Positions 7,592 to 15,551 of a stretch of 64,000 bases of DNA are shown piece after piece. The DNA comes from Streptomyces olivochromogenes. Its GTDB lineage: Bacteria > Actinomycetota > Actinomycetes > Streptomycetales > Streptomycetaceae. The notes under the pieces were generated by a model. It ran no database searches. It saw nothing but the letters and a program-made list of their open reading frames with translations, and had not been told where the DNA came from. Each line of letters opens with the position of its first letter. The first letter of the stretch is position 1. The position numbers were made by a program, and so were the translations under genes. Location: NCBI RefSeq assembly GCF_001514115.1, contig NZ_KQ948455.1:482709-546708 (forward strand), read 5' to 3'.

Positions 7592-8983
7592 ATGAGCCGT
7601 TCCGCACACCCCGCCGGGCCCCGCCACGCCGATGTCCTCCCCGAGGGCCACTACAGCGCCCCGCCCGCCGACCTCAACGCCCTCGACCCCAAGGTCTGGG
7701 CGCACACCGTCAGCCGAACGGACGATGGCGTCGTCAGCGTCGGCGGGATGGAAGTCACCAGGCTCGCCCAGGAGTTCGGCACTCCGGCCTACTTCATCGA
7801 CGAGGCCGACTTCCGCGAGCGCGCCCGTGCCTGGCGGACCGCGTTCGGGCACGACGCCGACGTCTTCTACGCCGGGAAGGCCTTCCTCTCGCGCGCCGTC
7901 GTGCGGTGGCTGCACGAGGAGGGGCTCAACCTCGACGTGTGCTCCGGCGGTGAGCTCGCCACCGCCCTCTCCGCCGGGATGCCCGCCGACCGCATCGCCT
8001 TCCACGGCAACAACAAGTCCGAGGAAGAGATCACCGCCGCCATCGAGGCCGGGGTCGGGCGGATCGTTCTCGACTCCTTCCAGGAGATCGTCCGCGTCGC
8101 CCACATCGCGCAGTCCCTCGGCAAGCGGCAGCGGGTGCAGATCCGCGTGACCGTGGGGGTCGAGGCGCACACCCACGAGTTCATCGCCACCGCCCACGAG
8201 GACCAGAAGTTCGGGATCGCGCTGGCCGACGGCCAGGCCGCGGAGGCGGTGCGGCGGGCGCTCGCGCTCGACGGGCTCGAGCTCGTGGGGATCCACTCGC
8301 ACATCGGTTCGCAGATCTTCGACATGGCCGGGTTCGAGGTCGCCGCCCGGCGGGTGGTGTCGCTGCTGGCCGCCGTTCGTGACGAGCACGGGGTCGAGCT
8401 GCCCGAGATCGACCTCGGCGGTGGTCTCGGCATCGCCTACACGAGTGACGACGATCCCCGCGAGCCGTACGAGATCGCGAAGGCGCTGGGCGAGATCGTC
8501 ACGCGGGAGTGCGAGGCCGCGAAGCTGCGGACGCCTCGGATCTCGGTCGAGCCGGGGCGGGCCATCGTCGGGCCCACCGCCTTCACGCTCTACGAGGTCG
8601 GCACCATCAAGCCGCTCGACGGGCTGCGGACGTACGTCTCCGTCGACGGGGGTATGTCCGACAACATCCGGACCGCGCTGTACGACGCCGAGTACAGCGT
8701 CGCCCTCGTCTCGCGTACCTCCGACGCCGAGCCCATGCTCGTCCGCGTCGTCGGCAAGCACTGCGAGAGTGGCGACATCGTGGTCAAGGACGCCTTCCTG
8801 CCCTCCGACCTGGCCCCCGGCGATCTCATCGCCGTACCCGCCACGGGTGCCTACTGCCGGTCCATGGCCAGCAACTACAACCACGCCCTGCGCCCGCCGG
8901 TCGTCGCCGTGCACGACGGCGAGGCCCGGGTGATCGTCCGCCGGGAGACGGAGGAGGACCTCCTGCGTCTCGACGTCGGGTGA
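7592..8983 (+). CDS. lysA: diaminopimelate decarboxylase
   Basis: A 463-residue fold-III PLP enzyme that decarboxylates meso-diaminopimelate to L-lysine, the last step of lysine synthesis. Lys96 in FYAGKAFLS is the PLP Schiff-base lysine. HSHIGSQ, the glycine-rich DLGGGLGIAY, EPGRAIVG and the C-terminal CESGD motif follow in the normal order. Length matches the family. I chose ATG 7592; GTG 7571 overlaps the nrtL stop and is possible, so the two genes are probably co-transcribed. Confidence 0.96.
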   Translation: MSRSAHPAGPRHADVLPEGHYSAPPADLNALDPKVWAHTVSRTDDGVVSVGGMEVTRLAQEFGTPAYFIDEADFRERARAWRTAFGHDADVFYAGKAFLSRAVVRWLHEEGLNLDVCSGGELATALSAGMPADRIAFHGNNKSEEEITAAIEAGVGRIVLDSFQEIVRVAHIAQSLGKRQRVQIRVTVGVEAHTHEFIATAHEDQKFGIALADGQAAEAVRRALALDGLELVGIHSHIGSQIFDMAGFEVAARRVVSLLAAVRDEHGVELPEIDLGGGLGIAYTSDDDPREPYEIAKALGEIVTRECEAAKLRTPRISVEPGRAIVGPTAFTLYEVGTIKPLDGLRTYVSVDGGMSDNIRTALYDAEYSVALVSRTSDAEPMLVRVVGKHCESGDIVVKDAFLPSDLAPGDLIAVPATGAYCRSMASNYNHALRPPVVAVHDGEARVIVRRETEEDLLRLDVG

Positions 8984-9232
8984 ACGGTCGGTCGAAGGCC
9001 GGAACGACCGGCCGATTCGACCAGCCAGGGTCGTTGCGACCTCGATCGGAATGACCGTCGGAATGACCGGCTGATCGAGGTCGGAATCGACGGTCGGCGC
9101 AGGTGGAAGATCTCCTGCCGCCGCCTGTCGGAATAATGAAATAGATGTCTCACGATCCGGACCAGGGATAGAAACTCCCGTCCGGTGAGTGAGACTGGTC
9201 CAACCGTAGACGGTATGAGGAAACGAGGTCGG

Positions 9233-10525
9233 ATGATGCGTACGCGTCCGCTGAAGGTGGCGCTGCTGGGCTGTGGGGTTGTCGGCTCAGAGGTGGCGCG
9301 CATCATGACGACGCACGCCGACGACCTCGCGGCCAGGATCGGGGCCCCCGTCGAGCTGGCGGGCGTGGCCGTCCGCCGGCCCTCCAAGGTGCGCGAGGGC
9401 ATCGATCCCGAGCTCGTCACCACCGACGCCACCGCCCTCGTCAAACGCGGGGACATCGACGTCGTCGTCGAGGTCATCGGCGGTATCGAGCCCGCCCGCT
9501 CCCTCATCACCACCGCCTTCGAGCACGGCGCCTCCGTCGTCTCCGCCAACAAGGCGCTCCTCGCCCAGGACGGGGCAGCCCTGCACGCGGCGGCGGAGGC
9601 GAACAACCGGGACCTCTACTACGAGGCCGCCGTCGCCGGCGCCATCCCGCTGATCCGGCCGCTGCGCGAGTCCCTCGCCGGTGACAAGATCAACCGCGTG
9701 ATGGGGATCGTCAACGGGACGACGAACTTCATCCTCGACAAGATGGACTCCACCGGGGCCGGCTATCAGGAAGCCCTCGACGAGGCCACCGCGCTCGGAT
9801 ACGCCGAAGCCGACCCGACCGCCGACGTCGAGGCCTTCGACGCGGCCGCCAAGGCCGCCATCCTCGCCGGAATCGCCTTCCACACGCGTGTGCGCCTCGA
9901 CGACGTGTACCGCGAGGGCATGACCGAGGTCACCGCCGCCGACTTCGCCTCGGCGAAGGAGATGGGCTGCACCATCAAGCTGCTCGCCATCTGTGAGCGG
10001 GCGGCGGACGGGGGATCGGTGACGGCGCGCGTGCATCCGGCGATGATTCCGCTGAGCCACCCCCTCGCCTCCGTGCGCGGCGCGTACAACGCGGTGTTCG
10101 TCGAGTCGGATGCCGCCGGGCAGCTCATGTTCTACGGGCCGGGCGCCGGCGGCGCCCCGACCGCGTCCGCCGTGCTCGGTGACCTCGTCGCCGTCTGCCG
10201 CAACAAGCTCAGCGGCGCGACCGGGCCCGGCGACTCCGCGTACACCCAGCTGCCCGTCTCGCCCATGGGCGAGGTCGTGACGCGCTACCACATCAGCCTC
10301 GACGTGGCGGACAAACCTGGTGTTCTCGCCCAGGTGGCCACCGTTTTCGCCGAGCACGGCGTATCGATCGATACGGTGCGCCAGCAGGGCAAGGACGGCG
10401 AGGCCTCTCTCGTCGTGGTCACCCATCGAGCGTCCGACGCGTCCCTGAACGGGACCGTCGAGGCGCTGCGCAGCCTCGACACCGTGCGGGGTGTCGCCAG
10501 CATCATGCGGGTTGAAGGAGAGTAA
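9233..10525 (+). CDS. hom: homoserine dehydrogenase
   Basis: A 430-residue NAD(P)-dependent enzyme that reduces aspartate semialdehyde to homoserine, at the branch to threonine and methionine. It has the N-terminal nucleotide-binding GCGVVG, the family signature (AYAEADPTADVEAFDAAAK region) and NGTTNFIL. A C-terminal ACT domain (YHISLDVADKPGVLAQVA) should give threonine feedback. I chose ATG 9233, after ACGAGGT; ATG 9236 and 9215 are alternatives. thrC starts 6 bp downstream, so hom and thrC form an operon. The 249-bp region upstream has repeated GGAATGACCG words. Confidence 0.96.
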   Translation: MMRTRPLKVALLGCGVVGSEVARIMTTHADDLAARIGAPVELAGVAVRRPSKVREGIDPELVTTDATALVKRGDIDVVVEVIGGIEPARSLITTAFEHGASVVSANKALLAQDGAALHAAAEANNRDLYYEAAVAGAIPLIRPLRESLAGDKINRVMGIVNGTTNFILDKMDSTGAGYQEALDEATALGYAEADPTADVEAFDAAAKAAILAGIAFHTRVRLDDVYREGMTEVTAADFASAKEMGCTIKLLAICERAADGGSVTARVHPAMIPLSHPLASVRGAYNAVFVESDAAGQLMFYGPGAGGAPTASAVLGDLVAVCRNKLSGATGPGDSAYTQLPVSPMGEVVTRYHISLDVADKPGVLAQVATVFAEHGVSIDTVRQQGKDGEASLVVVTHRASDASLNGTVEALRSLDTVRGVASIMRVEGE

Positions 10526-10531
10526 CCAGCA

Positions 10532-11590
10532 ATGACCCACCAGTGGCGCGGAATCATCGAGGAGTACCGGGACCGGCTTCCGGTGTCCGACAGCACGCCG
10601 GTCGTGACACTCCGTGAGGGCGGTACGCCGCTCGTGCCCGCGCAGGTGCTCTCCGAGCGCACGGGCTGCGAGGTCCACCTGAAGGTGGAGGGCGCCAACC
10701 CGACCGGGTCCTTCAAGGACCGCGGTATGACCATGGCCATCACGCGGGCCAAGGAGGAGGGCGCGAAGGCTGTCATCTGCGCCTCCACCGGCAATACGTC
10801 CGCCTCCGCCGCCGCGTACGCCGTGCGTGCGGGCATGGTGTGTGCCGTGCTCGTCCCGCAGGGCAAGATCGCCATCGGCAAGATGGGCCAGGCCCTCGTG
10901 CACGGCGCGAAGATCCTCCAGGTCGACGGCAACTTCGACGACTGCCTGACGCTCGCGCGCTCGCTGTCCGACAACTACCCGGTGGCGCTGGTCAATTCGG
11001 TCAACCCGGTGCGCATCGAGGGCCAGAAGACCGCCGCCTTCGAGATCGTGGACATGCTCGGCGACGCGCCCGACATCCACGTCCTGCCGGTGGGCAACGC
11101 GGGCAACATCACCGCGTACTGGAAGGGCTACACGGAGTACGCCGCCGACGGCATCGCCGGGCACACCCCGCGCATGTGGGGATTCCAGGCCTCCGGTTCC
11201 GCGCCCATCGTGCGCGGCGAGGTCGTCAAGGACCCGTCGACGATCGCCACGGCGATCCGCATCGGCAACCCGGCCTCGTGGAAGTTCGCGCTGGCCGCGC
11301 GGGACGAGTCCGGTGGCTTCATCGACGAGGTGACGGACCGTGAGATCCTGCGCGCCTACCGGCTGTTGGCCGCGCAGGAGGGCGTTTTCGTCGAGCCCGC
11401 GTCCGCCGCGTCGGTCGCCGGTCTGCTGAAGGCCGCCGAGCAGGGCAAGGTCGACCCCGGCCAGCGGATCGTCTGCACGGTCACTGGAAACGGGCTCAAG
11501 GATCCGGACTGGGCCGTCGCGGGCGCCCCGCAGCCGGTTACCGTTCCTGTGGACGCGGCCGCGGCGGCGGAGCGGCTCGGACTGGCGTAA
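10532..11590 (+). CDS. thrC: threonine synthase
   Basis: A 352-residue fold-II PLP enzyme that converts O-phosphohomoserine to threonine. The PLP lysine is Lys62 in NPTGSFKDRGM. The phosphate-binding loop ASTGNTSAS and GNAGN also match the family. This is the short type of threonine synthase. ATG 10532 has GAAGGAGAG just upstream, inside the end of hom, which points to tight coupling. A strong hairpin (11708-11754) lies downstream, and thrB follows after 468 bp rather than directly. Confidence 0.96.
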   Translation: MTHQWRGIIEEYRDRLPVSDSTPVVTLREGGTPLVPAQVLSERTGCEVHLKVEGANPTGSFKDRGMTMAITRAKEEGAKAVICASTGNTSASAAAYAVRAGMVCAVLVPQGKIAIGKMGQALVHGAKILQVDGNFDDCLTLARSLSDNYPVALVNSVNPVRIEGQKTAAFEIVDMLGDAPDIHVLPVGNAGNITAYWKGYTEYAADGIAGHTPRMWGFQASGSAPIVRGEVVKDPSTIATAIRIGNPASWKFALAARDESGGFIDEVTDREILRAYRLLAAQEGVFVEPASAASVAGLLKAAEQGKVDPGQRIVCTVTGNGLKDPDWAVAGAPQPVTVPVDAAAAAERLGLA

Positions 11591-12058
11591 GGCAGAAAAG
11601 CCGTAGGGCAAAGGGGCTCGGACCGGCGGACGGCGGGGTGGGCAGAGTGGCGTAAAGCCGCCTGGCGCACATCCGCCAAAAGCCGTCGGGGCCTGTCAGA
11701 GGCCATCGGCGGCGGGCGGAATTCGCCAGAAGTTGGCGAAATCCGGCCGCCGCCAAGGTCACCCCTACCGCAACCCGACAGGGGGTGCACGGGGGGCTTA
11801 CGACACGCATCGTGCGCCTCCTGTGCGCCCTATGTCGCCACAGAACCTTCCTTCGATAGGCTGTACCGAACCCGCCCGCCGCATATGCCGCGGTGCCGCG
11901 TCGTCAGTGCAGTCAGGGCAGTCACTGCGGTCTCCGGGTCTTCCGTACGTATCGCAGTCCCTCTCGCAGTTCATCCGAGTTCATCCGAAACACGCAGTTC
12001 CTCTCGCAGCACATCGAAAATCTCGTACATCACGCAGCTCAAGGAGAGTCATCGAGCG
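11591..12058 (+). other. long thrC-thrB spacer and thrB leader
   Basis: No supportable gene in 468 bp. It holds the 21-bp-arm hairpin at 11708-11754, a possible -10 TAGGCT at 11857-11862, and a directly repeated GTTCATCCGA near 11970. The spacer makes it likely that thrB has its own promoter and a leader of up to about 190 nt. Confidence 0.5.
11708..11754 (+). terminator. large hairpin after thrC
   Basis: Arms 11708-11728 and 11734-11754 are 21 bp each, with two mismatches and a 5-nt GAAGT loop. There is no T tract, as is common in Streptomyces. It probably ends or stabilises the hom-thrC transcript. Confidence 0.6.
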
Positions 12059-12988
12059 ATGGCCGGTCCAGCGTTCCGCGCCGCCGCCGTCCGGGTGCGC
12101 GTCCCCGCCACCAGCGCCAACCTCGGGCCGGGCTTCGACGCCTTCGGCCTGTCACTGGGGCTGTACGACGACGTGGTCGTCCGGGTGGCCGACTCCGGGC
12201 TGCACATCGACATCGCAGGTGAGGGCAGCGAGACGCTGCCCCGCGACGAGAATCACCTCCTCGTACGCTCCCTGCGCACCGCCTTCGATCTGCTGGGCGG
12301 ACAACCGCGCGGCCTCGAGATCGTCTGCGCCAATCGCATTCCGCACGGGCGGGGCCTCGGCTCCTCTTCGGCTGCCATCTGCGCCGGAATCGTCGCCGCG
12401 CGCGCCGTGACCATAGGCGGCGACAGCAAACTCGACGACACCGCGCTTCTTGAGCTCGCCACCGAGATCGAGGGCCATCCCGACAATGTCGCGGCCTGTC
12501 TGCTCGGCGGATTCACGCTCTCCTGGATGGAGGCCGGAGCCGCACGGGCGATCAGGATGGACCCTGCCGATTCCATCGTTCCGGTGGTTTTCGTTCCCGG
12601 AAAGCCGGTCCTCACCGAGACCGCGCGCGGTCTGCTGCCGCGCACCGTTCCGCACGTCGACGCCGCCGCCAACGCGGGCCGGGCCGCACTGCTCGTCGAG
12701 GCCCTCAGCCGGCGCCCCGAGCTGCTGCTGCCCGCCACCGAGGACCGGCTGCACCAGGAGTACCGCGCCCCGGCCATGCCGGAGAGCGCGGCGCTGGTGG
12801 AGCGGTTGCGGGCCGACGGCATCCCCGCGGTGATCTCCGGCGCGGGCCCCACCGTCCTCGCGCTGGCCGACAAGGAATCCGCCGACAAGGTCGCTCATCT
12901 CGCAGGTCAGGGATGGGCCGCCAATCGGCTGGACCTCGACGAGGCGGGGGCGTGCGTCCTGCCGCTCGCTCCGGCGGGCGTCCATTAA
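12059..12988 (+). CDS. thrB: homoserine kinase
   Basis: A 309-residue GHMP-family kinase that phosphorylates homoserine for threonine synthase. It has the N-terminal PATSANLGPGFDAFG motif, the ATP loop IPHGRGLGSSSAA, and the C-terminal ISGAGPTVLAL motif. Length is normal. ATG 12059 follows AAGGAG (12041-12046) at a somewhat long 12-nt spacing. It completes the hom-thrC-thrB set but is set apart by a long leader. Confidence 0.95.
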   Translation: MAGPAFRAAAVRVRVPATSANLGPGFDAFGLSLGLYDDVVVRVADSGLHIDIAGEGSETLPRDENHLLVRSLRTAFDLLGGQPRGLEIVCANRIPHGRGLGSSSAAICAGIVAARAVTIGGDSKLDDTALLELATEIEGHPDNVAACLLGGFTLSWMEAGAARAIRMDPADSIVPVVFVPGKPVLTETARGLLPRTVPHVDAAANAGRAALLVEALSRRPELLLPATEDRLHQEYRAPAMPESAALVERLRADGIPAVISGAGPTVLALADKESADKVAHLAGQGWAANRLDLDEAGACVLPLAPAGVH

Positions 12989-13376
12989 AAGCGCGCGGTT
13001 GCCGGATTTGGAGAGGGGGAATGTTTGTTGGATCCGGTAGTGTTAACCTCAAGTCTGCACCCGACCCCACCATGGCGAGGTGCTTCGTGTCCCCGTCCGG
13101 GACAACCATTCTTCCGGGAGCCTCCCAAACTGCTTTGTGCCATGCATTGGGTGCTATGCGCTGAGCAGTGCTGAGCACGCTCCGGAACCGGCGTGACCGT
13201 GCCGATGACACCGCAATTCAGTGCCACGGCTCCGGAATCGTCATCACCAGATATGCCTTCCGCCTCTTTGGCGGACCACCGCCCCGGCACGGTCCACACA
13301 GCAAGGACCAATGCCGGACAGCACAACCGGTCGCCGAGCCAGACAGGCCGACGTCCGCTCCAGGGAAGGACCCTTC
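12989..13376 (+). other. long rho leader region
   Basis: No supportable gene. The stretch GTTAACCTCAAG near 13040-13054 stands out as less GC-rich and is a plausible promoter region. If so, the rho transcript would carry a leader of more than 300 nt, which suits Rho autoregulation by attenuation (known in other bacteria; inferred here). Confidence 0.4.
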
Positions 13377-15437
13377 GTGAGCGACACCACCGATCTGATG
13401 GGCGCACGTGTCGAGGAGACCGCTGCCGCGCCCGCCACGGACGCCTCTGCCGCGCCTGCCTCCGGTGCCGGCTCCCGGCGGCGCCGCGGTACCGGCCTCG
13501 AGGGCATGGTGCTGGCCGAGCTGCAGCAGGTCGCGTCCGGCCTCGGTATCAGGGGCACCGCGCGGATGCGCAAGAGCCAGCTGATCGAGGTCATCAAGGA
13601 GGCGCAGGCGGGCGGGGGTGCCCCGGCCAAGGCCGAGGCCGCCACCGAGACCAAGCCGAAGCGCCGGGCCACCTCCAAGGCCCGTACCGGCGACGACGCC
13701 GCTCCGGCCGCCGAGAAGAAGGCCGCCGAGAAGCCCGCGGCCGAGAAGGCCGTGGCCCAGCAGCAGATCGAGATCCCCGGCCAGCCGGCCAGCGACGACG
13801 CCCCCGCGGGCGAGCGCCGCCGTCGCCGTGCCGTGGCCGAGGCCGGCAGCCCCGAGACGGTCACCGCCGAGGCGAAGAGCGAGCCGAAGGCCGTTGCCGT
13901 CGAGGCCCCCGCCGAGACCAGGACCGACGCCGGTGACGGCGTCGACGGTCGGCAGGGCCGCCGGGACCGCCGTGACCGCGGCGAGCGTGGCGACCGCGAG
14001 CGTGGCGGCCGTGACCGTGACCGCCGCGGTGGCAAGGGTGACGAGCAGCAGCAGGGCCAGGGTCAGGGTCAGGGTCAGGGCCAGGGTGGCGCCGGTCAGC
14101 AGCGCCAGGACCGTCAGGACCGTCAGCAGCAGGGCGGCGGCCGTCAGGACCGCCAGGACCGCCAGCAGCGTGACAACGGCCCGCAGGACGACGACGACTT
14201 CGAGGGCGGCCGCCGCGGCCGTCGCGGGCGCTACCGCGACCGTCGGGGCCGTCGTGGCCGCGACGAGTTCGCCACCAACGAGCCGCAGCTCGCCGACGAC
14301 GACGTCCTGATCCCCGTCGCGGGCATCCTGGACATCCTCGACAACTACGCGTTCATCCGTACGTCCGGCTACCTGCCGGGCCCGAACGACGTGTACGTCT
14401 CCCTCGCCCAGGTCCGCAAGAACGGTCTGCGCAAGGGTGACCACGTCACGGGTGCGGTCCGTCAGCCCAAGGACGGCGAGCGCCGCGAGAAGTTCAACGC
14501 GCTCGTTCGCCTGGACTCGACCAACGGCATGGCCCCCGACTCCGGGCGCGGGCGACCGGAGTTCAACAAGCTGACGCCCCTTTACCCGCAGGACCGCCTC
14601 CGTCTGGAGACGGACCCGGGCGTGCTGACGACGCGCATCATCGACCTCGTCGCGCCGATCGGCAAGGGCCAGCGTGGTCTGATCGTGGCCCCGCCGAAGA
14701 CCGGCAAGACCATGATCATGCAGGCGATCGCCAACGCGATCACGCACAACAACCCCGAGTGCCACCTGATGGTCGTCCTGGTCGACGAGCGTCCGGAAGA
14801 GGTCACCGACATGCAGCGGTCGGTCAAGGGCGAGGTCATCTCCTCGACCTTCGACCGCCCGGCCGAGGACCACACCACGGTCGCCGAGCTCGCCATCGAG
14901 CGTGCCAAGCGCCTCGTGGAGCTGGGCCACGACGTCGTCGTCCTGCTCGACTCGATCACGCGTCTGGGCCGTGCGTACAACCTCGCCGCCCCGGCCTCCG
15001 GCCGCATCCTGTCCGGTGGTGTCGACTCGACGGCCCTCTACCCGCCGAAGCGCTTCTTCGGTGCCGCGCGCAACATCGAGGACGGCGGTTCGCTGACCAT
15101 CCTCGCGACCGCGCTCGTCGACACCGGCTCGCGCATGGACGAGGTCATCTTCGAGGAGTTCAAGGGCACCGGCAACGCCGAGCTCAAGCTCGACCGGAAG
15201 CTCGCCGACAAGCGCATCTTCCCGGCGGTGGACGTCGACGCGTCCGGTACCCGTAAGGAAGAGATCCTGCTCGGCAGCGACGAGCTCGCCATCACCTGGA
15301 AGCTGCGTCGCGTGCTCCACGCGCTCGACCAGCAGCAGGCGATCGAGCTGCTGCTCGACAAGATGAAGCAGACGAAGTCGAACGCCGAGTTCCTGCTGCA
15401 GATTCAGAAGACGACGCCGATGCCGGGCAACGACTGA
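13377..15437 (+). CDS. rho: transcription termination factor Rho with long N-terminal insertion
   Basis: A 686-residue hexameric RNA helicase. An N-terminal SAP-like Rho-N segment (LAELQQVASGLGIRGTARMR) is followed by roughly 200 low-complexity residues rich in Lys/Ala, then Arg/Gly/Gln. The OB-fold RNA-binding domain is next (LDNYAFIRTSGYLPGPNDVY). The ATPase domain has a Walker A loop at about 438-445 (APPKTGKT), VDERPEEV, DSITRLGRAYN and the R-loop region FFGAARNIEDGG. E. coli Rho is about 420 residues, so most of the extra length is the insertion typical of actinobacteria. GTG 13377 is 6 nt behind AAGGA. A strong terminator follows. Confidence 0.97.
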   Translation: MSDTTDLMGARVEETAAAPATDASAAPASGAGSRRRRGTGLEGMVLAELQQVASGLGIRGTARMRKSQLIEVIKEAQAGGGAPAKAEAATETKPKRRATSKARTGDDAAPAAEKKAAEKPAAEKAVAQQQIEIPGQPASDDAPAGERRRRRAVAEAGSPETVTAEAKSEPKAVAVEAPAETRTDAGDGVDGRQGRRDRRDRGERGDRERGGRDRDRRGGKGDEQQQGQGQGQGQGQGGAGQQRQDRQDRQQQGGGRQDRQDRQQRDNGPQDDDDFEGGRRGRRGRYRDRRGRRGRDEFATNEPQLADDDVLIPVAGILDILDNYAFIRTSGYLPGPNDVYVSLAQVRKNGLRKGDHVTGAVRQPKDGERREKFNALVRLDSTNGMAPDSGRGRPEFNKLTPLYPQDRLRLETDPGVLTTRIIDLVAPIGKGQRGLIVAPPKTGKTMIMQAIANAITHNNPECHLMVVLVDERPEEVTDMQRSVKGEVISSTFDRPAEDHTTVAELAIERAKRLVELGHDVVVLLDSITRLGRAYNLAAPASGRILSGGVDSTALYPPKRFFGAARNIEDGGSLTILATALVDTGSRMDEVIFEEFKGTGNAELKLDRKLADKRIFPAVDVDASGTRKEEILLGSDELAITWKLRRVLHALDQQQAIELLLDKMKQTKSNAEFLLQIQKTTPMPGND

Positions 15438-15454
15438 CGACATCCGCACAGCTG

Positions 15455-15487
15455 AGGGCCGCTCCCCGTGACGGGGGCGGCCCTTTG
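15455..15487 (+). terminator. rho terminator
   Basis: AGGGCCGC (15455-15462) pairs with GCGGCCCT (15477-15484), with a further CCCC/GGGG inner stem and a TTT following. It starts 18 bp after the rho stop. Confidence 0.85.
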
Positions 15488-15551
15488 TGCTGCCTGGGAC
15501 ACCTGTACGATCGCGCTCTCTTTCAACGTATGAGTCTCAGGGGGGACTTGA

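Noticed and set aside
13218..15449. 743-codon minus-strand frame opposite rho
   Set aside because: Low-complexity complement of the rho insertion and ATPase domain; rho itself has clear motifs.
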